64,000 nt of DNA from Virgibacillus natechei. GTDB lineage: Bacteria > Bacillota > Bacilli > Bacillales > Amphibacillaceae. The position numbers and the translations under genes were made by a program. The notes beneath the pieces are model-generated. The model was not told where the DNA came from, did not search any database, and worked only from the letters and a program-made list of their open reading frames with translations. The stretch is taken from contig NZ_CP110224.1 in NCBI RefSeq assembly GCF_026013645.1, positions 1,302,001 through 1,366,000 on the forward strand, in the 5' to 3' direction. Below, piece by piece: positions 13,915-22,366 of the stretch; the stretch's first letter is position 1, and each line of letters starts with the position of its first letter.

Positions 13915-16872
13915 ATGAAACTATCGCATGCATTCGTATATGGTTTTGGCAAGTGGATTGATTTTGAAATTGATTTTACGAGTGAATCAGCTAAAATCAT
14001 TTATGGAGAAAATGAATCTGGAAAATCAACCTTACAGAAATTTATTCTCTTCATGCTGTTTGGATTGCCTCCGAAGCAGCGAGCTTTCTATCGTCCTAAA
14101 ACAAGTGGGAAAATGGGCGGGAGGCTGACCATTAAGGACTCAGTATGTAGTTATACAATTGAGCGATTTGATGAGGTGAAAAATGGCGCGGCAACTTGTT
14201 ACATCTCGGATGGTAGTGAACAGGGGGAGGAGTGGCTTAAGGAACGTTTAAAAGGAATGACCTATAGTACATATCAATCCATTTTCTCCTTTACAGCCGT
14301 TGACTTACATACACTTGAGGAAATGAAAGAGGATGATTTTGGGGAAGTATTACTTGCGATAGGATTAACGGGGTCAAATAATATCTATAACATTGAAAAG
14401 AAATTGGATAATCAAATTGGAGAATTATTTAAACCTTACGGGAAAAAGCCTGCGATAAACCAACAGTTGGATTCCTTGAATGATTTATTTGCGAAATTAC
14501 AATCCAGCATAGCTGAAGAAGCAACATATCGCGAAAAGCAAGCGAAATTAGCTTTCTTAACCCAAGAAAAGGATAGGCTACAAGGTGAACTGCAGCAGGA
14601 AAAAAGGAATCTCTTTTCCATTGAGAAGAAGCAGCAAGTATTACCCATTGTTCATGAATACCATCATTATACAACTCAATTAACAAGCTATCCGAAATTC
14701 CTCGTTTTTCCTGAAAACGGCGTTGAACGGCTTGAAAAATTGAATGGAGCATTACTTCCCTTACAAAGTGAACTGGCCGTTTGGGAGGATAATCAAGAAC
14801 GATATAACGAAAAGATAGTAGAATTGCAGGAGAAATTGGAAGATTCTATGTATGAGGAAGCCCAACTAATTCTGCAAAAAAAGGAACAATATAAGGAAAG
14901 TAAAAAAGAATTAAAAAGGATTCAATCAAGCCTGGATACACTAAGTAATCAGCTAAATACGGAGATTAATCAACTGAATACAAGGCTTGAATCAGATGAA
15001 CTATCAACGATTGTACTACCTTTTCACATCGAAAAAACATGGCATCAGATTAAAAACAATTCAGATCAGCTGGCATTGGATAAAGAGCAATTGCGGCAAG
15101 AGAAGAACCAATCAAGACAACAGCGAAATTATGTCATTAATCAGCAGCAGGAATTAGAAGATGAATTATTAACGGATAAATACCGTCGTGAACTGGACGA
15201 AAAAATTAATGAATATAAAGAACATGATTTAGTAAAAAAGTTAAAGCGTGAATCTGTACAGAAACAAAAGGAATGGGAAAATAAGAAAACAATAAAAGAA
15301 AAGAATATTCATCATATGCTGATTGGGAGTATCGTCTTTTCCATGCTGGCTGGAATAATAGCTTTGTTCACAGAAAGCCCTTGGGTAATTTATCTTATTC
15401 CCATCCTTCTAATCGTTGGAGTAGGGCAATGGGTTTGGGGACGAAAAACCATCAGAGATATCGACAATGTTCTAATCCAAGATGAACTCCAGGTACCTTC
15501 TTTCACAATAACGAAGGAGGAAAGAGAGGAAGCAGAGAAATTACTTACGAGTGATAATAGAAATAGAAATGAACGAGGTTCTTTAAGGGAACAATTGAAA
15601 TCAATTGATATACAATTTATAAAACTAGATGAGAAACAAAAAATGATTGAGGGGAAAGAGGAGCGATTACATGCTCAATTAAGCGTGCAATATGAAGCCT
15701 ATCCCTTTTTGGAAGATATAGATGTCAACTACTGGCCAGAATTTTATTATAGTTTAAAACAGCTCTTAAAATTAGACCGTGAACGCAACCAAAGTCAAGC
15801 GCAACGTGAGCGGTTACAGGAAAGTCAACATGCCTATCACCAAGAAGTAAATCGGTTCTTAAACGAAAAAAGTAGTGAAACGATTACCACCTCGTGCGAT
15901 CATTCGATAGAAATAATTGAAAATATGCTTCAAATGTATCAAAATACAAGTAGACAATTGGAACAGTATCAACACTTAGTTATTGAAAATACTCAGAAGC
16001 AAAGAGAAACGAAACAAAAGATGCATACGTATGAAAAAGCAATAAAGAAGTTGCTTGACAGTGCCGAAGTTGAAACGATCGATACCTTTTATAAAACATC
16101 AAAACAATTAGAAGCGAAACAAGAAATTGAAGAAAAAAGAAATAAAACCATGGAACGTATTCGAGCAAATTATCCGGACGAGCAAATTCTTGAAGAGAGT
16201 CTGGATGAAAGTGGATTAGAGATTAGACATCAGGAATCACAGGCTGCAATAGAGCAGATTGAAAAAGATATAAATAAAAAACGCGATCAGCTAGCAGAAG
16301 TTTCTGCTGAAATTGACAGAATGGAATTATCAGAAATGCATTCTAAAACAATCCATCGCTATCAGATGGAAACGGAATCCCTAAACAAACTCGCTAAACA
16401 GTGGGCGGTGTTTAAAACCGCAAAGGAAATGCTTATAGAAACAAAACGTACCTATAGAAATAAATATTTGCACAAAGTTATGGATCGAACATCCTATTAT
16501 TTTAAAGAATTAACAGGAGCTTTTTATCATAAAGTTTACGCTCCTACTGATAATAAGCCATTTCAAGTAGAATCGAATGATAATTTGCGTTATACTGTGA
16601 ATGAGTTGTCCCAAGGTACAATTGATCAATTATATGTTTCTTTACGGTTAGCGATTAGTGAGGTTATGAGTGAAAAACATCGATTACCATTTATGATTGA
16701 TGATGCTTTCGTGAACTTTGATGCGATACGTACAAAGCGCATAATGAAAATAATAGAAGAGATTTCTGAAACGCAGCAAATGATTATTTTCACGTGTAAG
16801 AAAGAAGTAGTCAAAGCATCCAAAAAAGCTGAAATTATAGATCTGGATTATACTACCGTTAGCATTATTTAA
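13915..16872 (+). CDS. yhaN: SbcC-like coiled-coil ATPase YhaN with membrane hairpin
   Basis: A 985-residue SMC/Rad50-like ATPase. The N-terminal head has Walker A GENESGKST (about residues 33-41); the C-terminal head has the signature NELSQGTIDQL and Walker B LPFMIDDAFVNFD. Long coiled coils fill about 170-460 and 520-850. In the middle, where Rad50 has its zinc hook, there are two hydrophobic segments (about 466-485 and 491-511) separated by a short TESPW turn, predicting a membrane hairpin. Thus the coiled coil may be tethered to the membrane. It forms an operon with yhaO. Roles in DNA repair or nucleic-acid processing are inferred. Confidence 0.88.
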   Translation: MKLSHAFVYGFGKWIDFEIDFTSESAKIIYGENESGKSTLQKFILFMLFGLPPKQRAFYRPKTSGKMGGRLTIKDSVCSYTIERFDEVKNGAATCYISDGSEQGEEWLKERLKGMTYSTYQSIFSFTAVDLHTLEEMKEDDFGEVLLAIGLTGSNNIYNIEKKLDNQIGELFKPYGKKPAINQQLDSLNDLFAKLQSSIAEEATYREKQAKLAFLTQEKDRLQGELQQEKRNLFSIEKKQQVLPIVHEYHHYTTQLTSYPKFLVFPENGVERLEKLNGALLPLQSELAVWEDNQERYNEKIVELQEKLEDSMYEEAQLILQKKEQYKESKKELKRIQSSLDTLSNQLNTEINQLNTRLESDELSTIVLPFHIEKTWHQIKNNSDQLALDKEQLRQEKNQSRQQRNYVINQQQELEDELLTDKYRRELDEKINEYKEHDLVKKLKRESVQKQKEWENKKTIKEKNIHHMLIGSIVFSMLAGIIALFTESPWVIYLIPILLIVGVGQWVWGRKTIRDIDNVLIQDELQVPSFTITKEEREEAEKLLTSDNRNRNERGSLREQLKSIDIQFIKLDEKQKMIEGKEERLHAQLSVQYEAYPFLEDIDVNYWPEFYYSLKQLLKLDRERNQSQAQRERLQESQHAYHQEVNRFLNEKSSETITTSCDHSIEIIENMLQMYQNTSRQLEQYQHLVIENTQKQRETKQKMHTYEKAIKKLLDSAEVETIDTFYKTSKQLEAKQEIEEKRNKTMERIRANYPDEQILEESLDESGLEIRHQESQAAIEQIEKDINKKRDQLAEVSAEIDRMELSEMHSKTIHRYQMETESLNKLAKQWAVFKTAKEMLIETKRTYRNKYLHKVMDRTSYYFKELTGAFYHKVYAPTDNKPFQVESNDNLRYTVNELSQGTIDQLYVSLRLAISEVMSEKHRLPFMIDDAFVNFDAIRTKRIMKIIEEISETQQMIIFTCKKEVVKASKKAEIIDLDYTTVSII

Positions 16873-16911
16873 CAAAAAATGATAAACTAATTTTTATACT
16901 TATGTAGAGGA

Positions 16912-17056
16912 TGTTCAAAAAGTCCGATAAAAATGACACATCGAATTTCTTCGTTGGCTTGCTTTTCCGTTGCTCACGTATTAATTGCATACGTTCCGCT
17001 ACTCAAAGCTACGCCGCCTCGAACTTCTCGGTCCTTTTTATCCTCCTTTTAGAACA
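16912..17056. repeat. MITE-like intergenic repeat R3
   Basis: About 145 bases bounded by imperfect inverted repeats: TGTTCAAAAAGTCCGATAAA at the left and, read on the other strand, TGTTCTAAAAGGAGGATAAA at the right. The interior has no long open frame. I recognise the type as a repeat common between genes in Bacillaceae genomes, but only one copy is in this window. It lies between yhaN and the GbsR-type gene and occupies the place where that gene's promoter should be. Confidence 0.65.
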
Positions 17057-17154
17057 CGCACATGTAAGGAAAACGTGTAAAAAATGAAGACTTTCTTAAG
17101 TATTTGGCGATAAGCCAAGTTTTCAAAGATTATATGCAGATGGAGGGACGTCCA

Positions 17155-17703
17155 TTGCCAGAAGAAAATGAATCTAAAAACTGGGAACAATATGATGAAA
17201 CAATTGAACGATTTATTCAGGTTATCGCAAAAAACATGAATTTATATGGCATCACCCCTTCTGTTGGACGGTTATATGGTGTATTATATTTTGCCGATCA
17301 GGCCATGACACTGGATGATATGCGCGAAGCTTTGGTGATGAGCAAGACCAGTATGTCAACAGGTGTACGGGCATTATCCGATATGCGAATGGTAGAGTCC
17401 ACATTCAAAAGGGGGATTCGTAAAGATCTATATGAATCGGAAGAGGACTGGTATAAATCTTTTACATCCTTATTCGGTAATCGTTGGCGTCAACAGACAG
17501 AAACGAATATTGAAGAGGCCGAGGAAACAATAGCAGAATTAAACGAACTTATGCAGGATACGGAGGACGAACAATTAAAGACTAAAATAGAAACGGACAT
17601 TGAAAGACTTGACTATGCGAAAAATTATTATGAATGGTTAATGAAATTCATTAAGATTATGGAATCCGGGGAGATTTTTAACTACATTCCAAAAAATAAA
17701 TAA
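17155..17703 (+). CDS. GbsR-family transcription regulator (copy 1)
   Basis: A 182-residue winged-helix regulator of the GbsR group. The conserved segment NMNLYGITPSVGRLYGVLYF (residues about 27-46) is followed by the HTH MTLDDMREALVMSKTSMSTG, a long coiled coil and an ending typical of the family. GbsR-type proteins sense choline or related solutes and repress choline oxidation or betaine transporter genes. I chose the TTG at 17155, seven bases after GGAGGG; an upstream ATG (17134) has no such site. No gbs or opu gene is adjacent, so the target lies elsewhere, possibly the opu genes 3-8 kb downstream. Confidence 0.85.
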   Translation: MPEENESKNWEQYDETIERFIQVIAKNMNLYGITPSVGRLYGVLYFADQAMTLDDMREALVMSKTSMSTGVRALSDMRMVESTFKRGIRKDLYESEEDWYKSFTSLFGNRWRQQTETNIEEAEETIAELNELMQDTEDEQLKTKIETDIERLDYAKNYYEWLMKFIKIMESGEIFNYIPKNK

Positions 17704-17813
17704 AAAATCATAGATAGAGATTGACATAATAAAATAGGCTAGTGCGTATTAATGTTGCACTTCGCCAGTTTTTCGTCAGTCTTTTTTCTTTAGCAGATAG
17801 GGGAGGAATTTTT

Positions 17814-18761
17814 ATGAACAAGGGGATAGGATACGTGACGGTTGGAGATTCATTTGATGGGTATATGTTAATCAAAGAATCGACCAAAGGTGTTGCAAGC
17901 AATGGAAAGCCTTTCTTAACCTTAATTCTTGGTGATGCTACAGGAGAAATAGAGGCGAAACTTTGGGATGCCTCAAAAGAGGATGAAAGTTTATTTATAG
18001 CCGAAAAAATCGTAAAGCTAGCTGGAGAAATAAATCAGTTTCGAGGGAAATCTCAATTGAAGATTATGTCCGTTAGGCCAGCACAAGCTACAGATGGGGT
18101 TCGAGTCTCAGACTTTGTTGAAAAAGCTCCAGTTGAAAAAGAAGTCTTGTCTGATAAGTTGACAGAGGTCATTTTTGAAATGGATAACCCAGTGCTTCAG
18201 CGAATCGTCCGGGCATTCATTAAAAAATATCAGGAGGCTTTATTAACGTACCCTGCCGCTTCAAGAAATCATCATGAATACGTTTCTGGATTGGCTCATC
18301 ATATTGTTAGTATGCTTGGAATAGCAAAGGAATTACATAAATTATACCCCGAGGTTAATAAAGATTTACTATATGCTGGTATCATTTTACATGACCTTGG
18401 CAAGCTAAAGGAATTATCAGGTGTAGTGACGACAAGTTATACAACAGAAGGGAAGTTACTAGGACATATCCCCATGATGGTTGAAGAAATTGGTCTAATG
18501 GCTAAAGAACTGCAGATCGAAAGCGAAGAGGTATTAATCCTGCAGCACTTGGTATTATCTCATCATGGAAAAGCAGAGTGGGGAAGTCCAAAGCCACCCT
18601 TAGTTCGTGAAGCTGAAATTTTGCATTTAATTGATTTAATCGATGCAAAAATGAATATGTTAAATCGTGCTTTAGACAAAGTGAAACCAGGGGAATATAC
18701 GGAGCGTTTGTTTGCTATGGATAACCGATCATTTTATAAACCGTTGTTTGAAGAAAAATAA
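17814..18761 (+). CDS. yhaM: 3'-5' exoribonuclease YhaM
   Basis: A 315-residue cytoplasmic exoribonuclease. An N-terminal OB fold (about residues 8-95: [20 protein letters not shown] and [11 protein letters not shown]) is followed by an HD domain (about 155-300) with the metal-binding pattern [24 protein letters not shown] and a late Asp in [10 protein letters not shown]. Length equals the family norm. In Gram-positive bacteria YhaM trims single-stranded RNA 3' ends, including at terminators. The ATG follows GGGGAGG. A terminator is not obvious before yhaL, which begins 69 bases downstream. Confidence 0.93.
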   Translation: MNKGIGYVTVGDSFDGYMLIKESTKGVASNGKPFLTLILGDATGEIEAKLWDASKEDESLFIAEKIVKLAGEINQFRGKSQLKIMSVRPAQATDGVRVSDFVEKAPVEKEVLSDKLTEVIFEMDNPVLQRIVRAFIKKYQEALLTYPAASRNHHEYVSGLAHHIVSMLGIAKELHKLYPEVNKDLLYAGIILHDLGKLKELSGVVTTSYTTEGKLLGHIPMMVEEIGLMAKELQIESEEVLILQHLVLSHHGKAEWGSPKPPLVREAEILHLIDLIDAKMNMLNRALDKVKPGEYTERLFAMDNRSFYKPLFEEK

Positions 18762-18830
18762 GGTTATTTTTTTGCATGCTTGTACATATACATGTGTTAA
18801 TAAGATGGACAAGGGAGGCTATGTAATAGC

Positions 18831-19034
18831 ATGATTTTCGGACTGCCCTGGTGGGTTTTGGTAATGATCATTTGTATCGTTATAAGTGGATATATGGCGG
18901 TTAGAGCAATACAAGCTGAGCGAAGTTTGGAACAAGCGTTTATAGAACGCGAAGGAAATGTGTATATGGATCGAATAGAAGCGGCTCGTCACGATAAAGA
19001 AGAAGGACGACAACGCCAGCAAAATGTGAACTAA
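18831..19034 (+). CDS. yhaL: Sporulation-associated small membrane protein YhaL
   Basis: A 67-residue protein with one N-terminal transmembrane helix (about residues 3-25: PWWVLVMIICIVISGYMAV) and a charged helical tail (EREGNVYMDRIEAARHDKEE). It matches YhaL in length, layout and position between yhaM and prsA. B. subtilis yhaL is linked to sporulation; its biochemical role is unknown. The ATG lies 15 bases after AAGGGAGG. It shares a bidirectional terminator with convergent prsA. Confidence 0.82.
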   Translation: MIFGLPWWVLVMIICIVISGYMAVRAIQAERSLEQAFIEREGNVYMDRIEAARHDKEEGRQRQQNVN

Positions 19035-19036
19035 AA

Positions 19037-19066
19037 AAAGGCTAATACAAAAATGTATTAGCCTTT
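19037..19066. terminator. Bidirectional terminator between yhaL and prsA
   Basis: AAAGGCTAATACA / TGTATTAGCCTTT with a four-base loop, flanked by A-runs and T-runs, between convergent genes. Confidence 0.88.
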
Positions 19067-19075
19067 CGTTCGTTT

Positions 19076-19951
19076 TTAGCCTTCTGCTGGTTCCGCTGGT
19101 TCAATCGGTTCAAAAATATCTTCAAACTCCTCGAGTTTCACATCAATTTCAGCTTCTTCCATCAGATTATTAATTTTTTGTTGTGCTTCAGCTTGGTCAA
19201 TTTGTTGAGCTGCTAGATCATTGCGGATTTCATCTTCCATTTCTTCCAAGGATTCCTCAGCTTCACGTTTTTCATTTACTTGGATAATATGAAAACCATG
19301 TTGTGTATTGACTGGATCGCTAATTTCGCCTTCATCCATGTCAAAGGCAGCCTCTTCAAATTCTGGAACCATTTCTCCTCTAGCAAAGAAACCTAAATCT
19401 CCACCTTGTTCTGCGGACCCGTCAATAGAATGTTCACTAGCCAATTCAGCAAAGTCAGCACCTTCATCAAGCTCTGATCTAACTTCATCCGCTGTTTCTT
19501 CATCTTCTACTAATATGTGCTGTGCGTTAACTTCTGTATTTCTACGTTCATATTCTTCTTGAATTTCTTCATCGGAAATCTCGATGTCTTCCGTAAGAGC
19601 AGCTTCCTGTAGCATGCCGATGCGTATGAATTCACGGTATTCATCTTCATCTGCAATCCCTTGTTGTTGAAGTGCCATTTCAAATTGTTCGCCTAATTCC
19701 TCTTTGGCTGTTTCGACTTCATCATCAATAAGGGATTCATCTACATCATAATTAGATTCCAAAACCTGTACGGTCACTAACTCATTCAATAGACTTTCTC
19801 CGTGGCGATCTTTTAATTCTTCGTAAAACTCTTCTTGTGTAATAGATCCCACGTTTGTTTCAACTACGACATCATCATCTGAATCTGAAGTACATGCCGC
19901 TAAAGCTATAACACTAGCTGTAAGTGTTGCAGCGAATGCCAATTTTTTCAT
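19076..19951 (-). CDS. prsA: Foldase lipoprotein PrsA (parvulin-type PPIase)
   Basis: A 291-residue extracytoplasmic lipoprotein that folds secreted proteins at the membrane-wall interface. The signal peptide ends in lipobox LAAC with acylated C20. The central parvulin domain (about residues 135-225) shows [33 protein letters not shown] and [11 protein letters not shown], with flanking helical chaperone lobes. The mature protein is extremely acidic (for example [10 protein letters not shown] and an EP-rich tail), as expected for a secreted protein of a halotolerant species. The ATG follows AGGAGTG. Its place beside yhaL matches B. subtilis. Confidence 0.93.
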   Translation of the reverse strand: MKKLAFAATLTASVIALAACTSDSDDDVVVETNVGSITQEEFYEELKDRHGESLLNELVTVQVLESNYDVDESLIDDEVETAKEELGEQFEMALQQQGIADEDEYREFIRIGMLQEAALTEDIEISDEEIQEEYERRNTEVNAQHILVEDEETADEVRSELDEGADFAELASEHSIDGSAEQGGDLGFFARGEMVPEFEEAAFDMDEGEISDPVNTQHGFHIIQVNEKREAEESLEEMEDEIRNDLAAQQIDQAEAQQKINNLMEEAEIDVKLEEFEDIFEPIEPAEPAEG

Positions 19952-20043
19952 TTATGAACACTCCTAACATTATTCGCACATTTGGTTAGCACATAGATAA
20001 ATATAACACAGTTTTGTGGCAGAAATATAGTTTTATCTAAATT

Positions 20044-20229
20044 TTAAACCATTAAATTTGAAATTCTTATATAACCGTTTATGAGTAATATAACAGTCAT
20101 AATATTCATTACACGAAAGAATTTTTTCCGCTCTACTGCTTCCATTTCCATTGTCATACAAAATTTATCATTTAATAAATTAAATATTATCAAGACAATA
20201 AGCCCGAATATACCAAAGAAAATAATCAA
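20044..20229 (-). CDS. Small two-helix membrane protein, unidentified
   Basis: A 61-residue protein starting at TTG eight bases after GGGGGAGG, a strong ribosome binding site that makes the gene credible. It has an N-terminal hydrophobic helix (IIFFGIFGLIVLIIFNLL), a charged loop (MEMEAVERKKFFR) and a second helix (VMNIMTVILLINGYIRI). I do not recognise the family. It lies upstream of prsA in the same direction, about 90 bases away, so co-transcription is possible. Confidence 0.55.
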   Translation of the reverse strand: MIIFFGIFGLIVLIIFNLLNDKFCMTMEMEAVERKKFFRVMNIMTVILLINGYIRISNLMV

Positions 20230-20421
20230 TAAAAAAACCTCCCCCTACAAAATAACAAATGAATAATTGGTATCTAATATGAAAACATTTATTCATTTAC
20301 TGTACCAAAATATTGACGGTCTGAACAGTGAGGAGATATATTTAAGGCAATGTTTTTATAGTTTTGACCTTTGGGAAAGAGGGGCTGATGGCTATGGGGT
20401 CAGACCCAATGTCCACACAGT

Positions 20422-20457
20422 AAAAGGAACAGGGACGATATCATCCCTGTTCCTTTT
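20422..20457. terminator. Terminator after the solitary OpuAC-like gene
   Basis: Perfect 14-base stem AAAAGGAACAGGGA / TCCCTGTTCCTTTT with an eight-base loop, directly past the minus-strand stop. T-rich on both strands. A short GGGGTCAGACCC palindrome lies just to its left. Confidence 0.88.
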
Positions 20458-20462
20458 ATTAA

Positions 20463-21425
20463 TTATTCTCTTGGTACGCCGTCAAGCCATTCATCAACTA
20501 GATCAGGGTTATTATCAATATATTCCCGGACAACGTCAGCGGGATCCTGATCTTCCGCATGAACTTTCGGCATCAATTCGTCAATCATCTCATAACTTTC
20601 ATCATATTGCTCGAGCACTTTGTAAGCTCTTGGGGCATCTTCTTCCAGATCTTCGCGAGCTACTGTGTAAATCTGGTCACCATCCCCACCGTAAACTTCT
20701 TGTGGATCTTCAAGCATTTTCAAATCCAATGTACCGAAAATCCAATGCGGTTGCCAAAGCGGTACAATAATCGGCTCTTCATTTTCAACGGCATCTTGCA
20801 GTGTAGTAAGCATCGCCGCTTCAGAGCTTGATGTCAGTTCCCAATTATCCAAATCGTACGCTTCGAAAGCTGTCTGCGTATTTTCCATGATTCCAGCGCC
20901 AGGATCTATCCCGATAACCTGCCAATCAACTTCTTCACCGAGCTCTTCATTACCCTGCAAGTCTTCTAGTGAATTTATATCTTCCATATAAGTTGGGACA
21001 CCCAAAGAGAGCGGTGCCTCATCAAGCACTTGTTTCACTTGAACAATATCATCTTCATACTGTTCCCAGTAGGCTCCGTGCGTTGCCGGCAGCCATGCGG
21101 ACGTATGGAAATCGGCTGAACCATCAGCAACACTGGACCACATTGCTCCAGCCTCCACTTGTGCCAGTTCAACATCGTAACCGACCATCTCAAGTAAAGC
21201 ACCCAACATATGTGTACTAACTGTTTCTCTTGCCCATGCCACGTATGGTTGAGTTAATTCTTCTTGACCTATTTCAGGTCCTTCACTTGTCTCCTCAGAT
21301 CCCTCATCGTCGGAAGCGTCACTGTTCGTTTCCTCGCTGTTATCTTCACCGCAAGCAGCTAAGAACATCATAAGCAGCAAGCCTAAAACTATCAAACCAA
21401 ATTTGAATTTACGATATGTAAAAAT
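20463..21425 (-). CDS. Solitary glycine-betaine-type substrate-binding lipoprotein with apparent AUU start
   Basis: An OpuAC-type solute-binding lipoprotein. The signal segment FGLIVLGLLLMMFLAAC ends in a lipobox Cys (residue 25), followed by an acidic linker and the binding domain (QVEAGAMWSSVADGSADF, TSAWLPATHG, GIDPGAG, EPIIVPLWQPHW). It is a clear paralogue of the OpuAC at 25491. The only codon correctly spaced from AAGGAGG is ATT at 21425; initiation there gives 320 residues, exactly the paralogue's length. The nearest usual start codon is a TTG 28 codons upstream without a ribosome binding site. No permease or ATPase is adjacent, so it may feed the OpuA complex nearby, or be poorly expressed. 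Confidence 0.85.
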   Translation of the reverse strand: MFTYRKFKFGLIVLGLLLMMFLAACGEDNSEETNSDASDDEGSEETSEGPEIGQEELTQPYVAWARETVSTHMLGALLEMVGYDVELAQVEAGAMWSSVADGSADFHTSAWLPATHGAYWEQYEDDIVQVKQVLDEAPLSLGVPTYMEDINSLEDLQGNEELGEEVDWQVIGIDPGAGIMENTQTAFEAYDLDNWELTSSSEAAMLTTLQDAVENEEPIIVPLWQPHWIFGTLDLKMLEDPQEVYGGDGDQIYTVAREDLEEDAPRAYKVLEQYDESYEMIDELMPKVHAEDQDPADVVREYIDNNPDLVDEWLDGVPRE

Positions 21426-21447
21426 TGAAAAAACCTCCTTAAATGAT

Positions 21448-21500
21448 ATTATATTTGCATACTTAACAGGTCTTTCAAATTGTATAGGAAGCCTGTTAAG
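21448..21500 (-). promoter_or_regulatory. Promoter and inverted repeat of the OpuAC-like gene
   Basis: On the minus strand TTGAAA (21478-21473), a 19-base spacer and TATAAT (21453-21448) precede the AAGGAGG. The inverted repeat CTTAACAGG / CCTGTTAAG (21462-21470 and 21492-21500) overlaps the spacer and the region just upstream of the -35, a suitable place for an operator of a GbsR-type or other regulator. Confidence 0.45.
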
Positions 21501-21516
21501 CAAGTTCAACTATGTG

Positions 21517-21533
21517 TGCTAGTTAAACTAGCA
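21517..21533. promoter_or_regulatory. Perfect palindrome upstream of the OpuAC-like promoter
   Basis: TGCTAGTT-A-AACTAGCA, eight bases per arm around one base, about 40 bases upstream of the predicted -35. Possible regulator site; no T-run follows. Confidence 0.4.
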
Positions 21534-21986
21534 AATTAGACAACTGTTCTTAATCATATCAAACAAGCTGGTAACTTGAAAACGAGTATTTCCAAGATAA
21601 CGAGCATAAAGAAAACCATAATAAAGATAGAGGGTGATAAATGATCATATTAAACAATTTTCATCATATTTGAAGGCTCTTTTCGTAAACTATGTTGCTT
21701 TTAAATATTCGCAGCGAGTATTTACGAGCAAATTGAATCTATTAAAGACGACGAAGTGACTGACAAAACTAATTATGCGGTATATGAATTAAAGCATTTC
21801 GTTAAACACAGGTGAAATTAAGTTTTGGCAAAAAAGAATAATAATACAATGGAGGCGTTCTGTAGTAGAAAGAAGATTATTTTCGTTTTTAAATAACTTT
21901 ACTCGTTTACTCTTTAAAATTAGTGGTAAAATATGCTTAAATGAATCGAGATTTTTTAATCTACTATTTGAGGGGGTTTTTCACAA
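21534..21986. other. Gene-free stretch with a possible coding remnant
   Basis: About 450 bases between the OpuAC-like gene and yhaI. From 21713 one frame reads IYEQIESIKDDEVTD and continues to a stop at 21813 with plausible codon use, but it has no start or ribosome binding site and a stop closes it upstream, so it may be the tail of a decayed gene. In B. subtilis scoC lies near yhaI; the fragment does not resemble ScoC as I remember it. AT-rich sequence before yhaI probably holds its promoter. Confidence 0.35.
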
Positions 21987-22343
21987 TTGAAAACGTTAAA
22001 TAATAATGATACAACGTCCTTTCATTTACAGTTACTTTCCAAAATTATGGATATGAATGAGTATCCATTTATTAATCTAATTATAGAGAATGATATTACA
22101 TATAAAGAGTTTGAGGAACTTATGCATTTGCTGCAAAAGTTAGATGCTCAATACAACATTCAAAAAGAAGAAGGATTTTTGGATTTCACATCTTTATTGG
22201 TACAATTTGCGGGTATGCTTACGGAAAAACTTGATCCCAATAATACAATTTACGCATTAAAAAAAGAAGGATATTTTCCTTCATTAATAACAGCTTTTAC
22301 TAGCATTATAGAGTATGAAGAAATAAGAGGGAAACGAAGATGA
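21987..22343 (+). CDS. yhaI: YhaI family protein (DUF1878)
   Basis: A 118-residue helical cytoplasmic protein of the DUF1878 group, matching B. subtilis YhaI in length and pattern (FINLIIENDITYKEFEELMH, then LDFTSLLVQFAGML and KEGYFPSLITAF). No function is established. The start is TTG after GAGGGGG. It is transcribed alone, convergent with the GbsR-type gene 23 bases away, and is the only remaining yha gene between the two osmoprotection modules. Confidence 0.82.
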   Translation: MKTLNNNDTTSFHLQLLSKIMDMNEYPFINLIIENDITYKEFEELMHLLQKLDAQYNIQKEEGFLDFTSLLVQFAGMLTEKLDPNNTIYALKKEGYFPSLITAFTSIIEYEEIRGKRR

Positions 22344-22366
22344 TCGGGGGACCCGTCATCTTCGAA

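Noticed and set aside
16912..17056. R3 as an insertion sequence
   Set aside because: Only about 145 bases with no open frame; at most a non-autonomous MITE-like element.
20267..20770. 167-codon plus-strand frame
   Set aside because: Opposite the OpuAC-like gene and crossing its terminator; composition is not protein-like.
21426..21509. N-terminal extension of the OpuAC-like protein to the TTG at 21509
   Set aside because: No ribosome binding site there, it reads through the promoter and AAGGAGG, and it would place 53 residues before the lipobox Cys.
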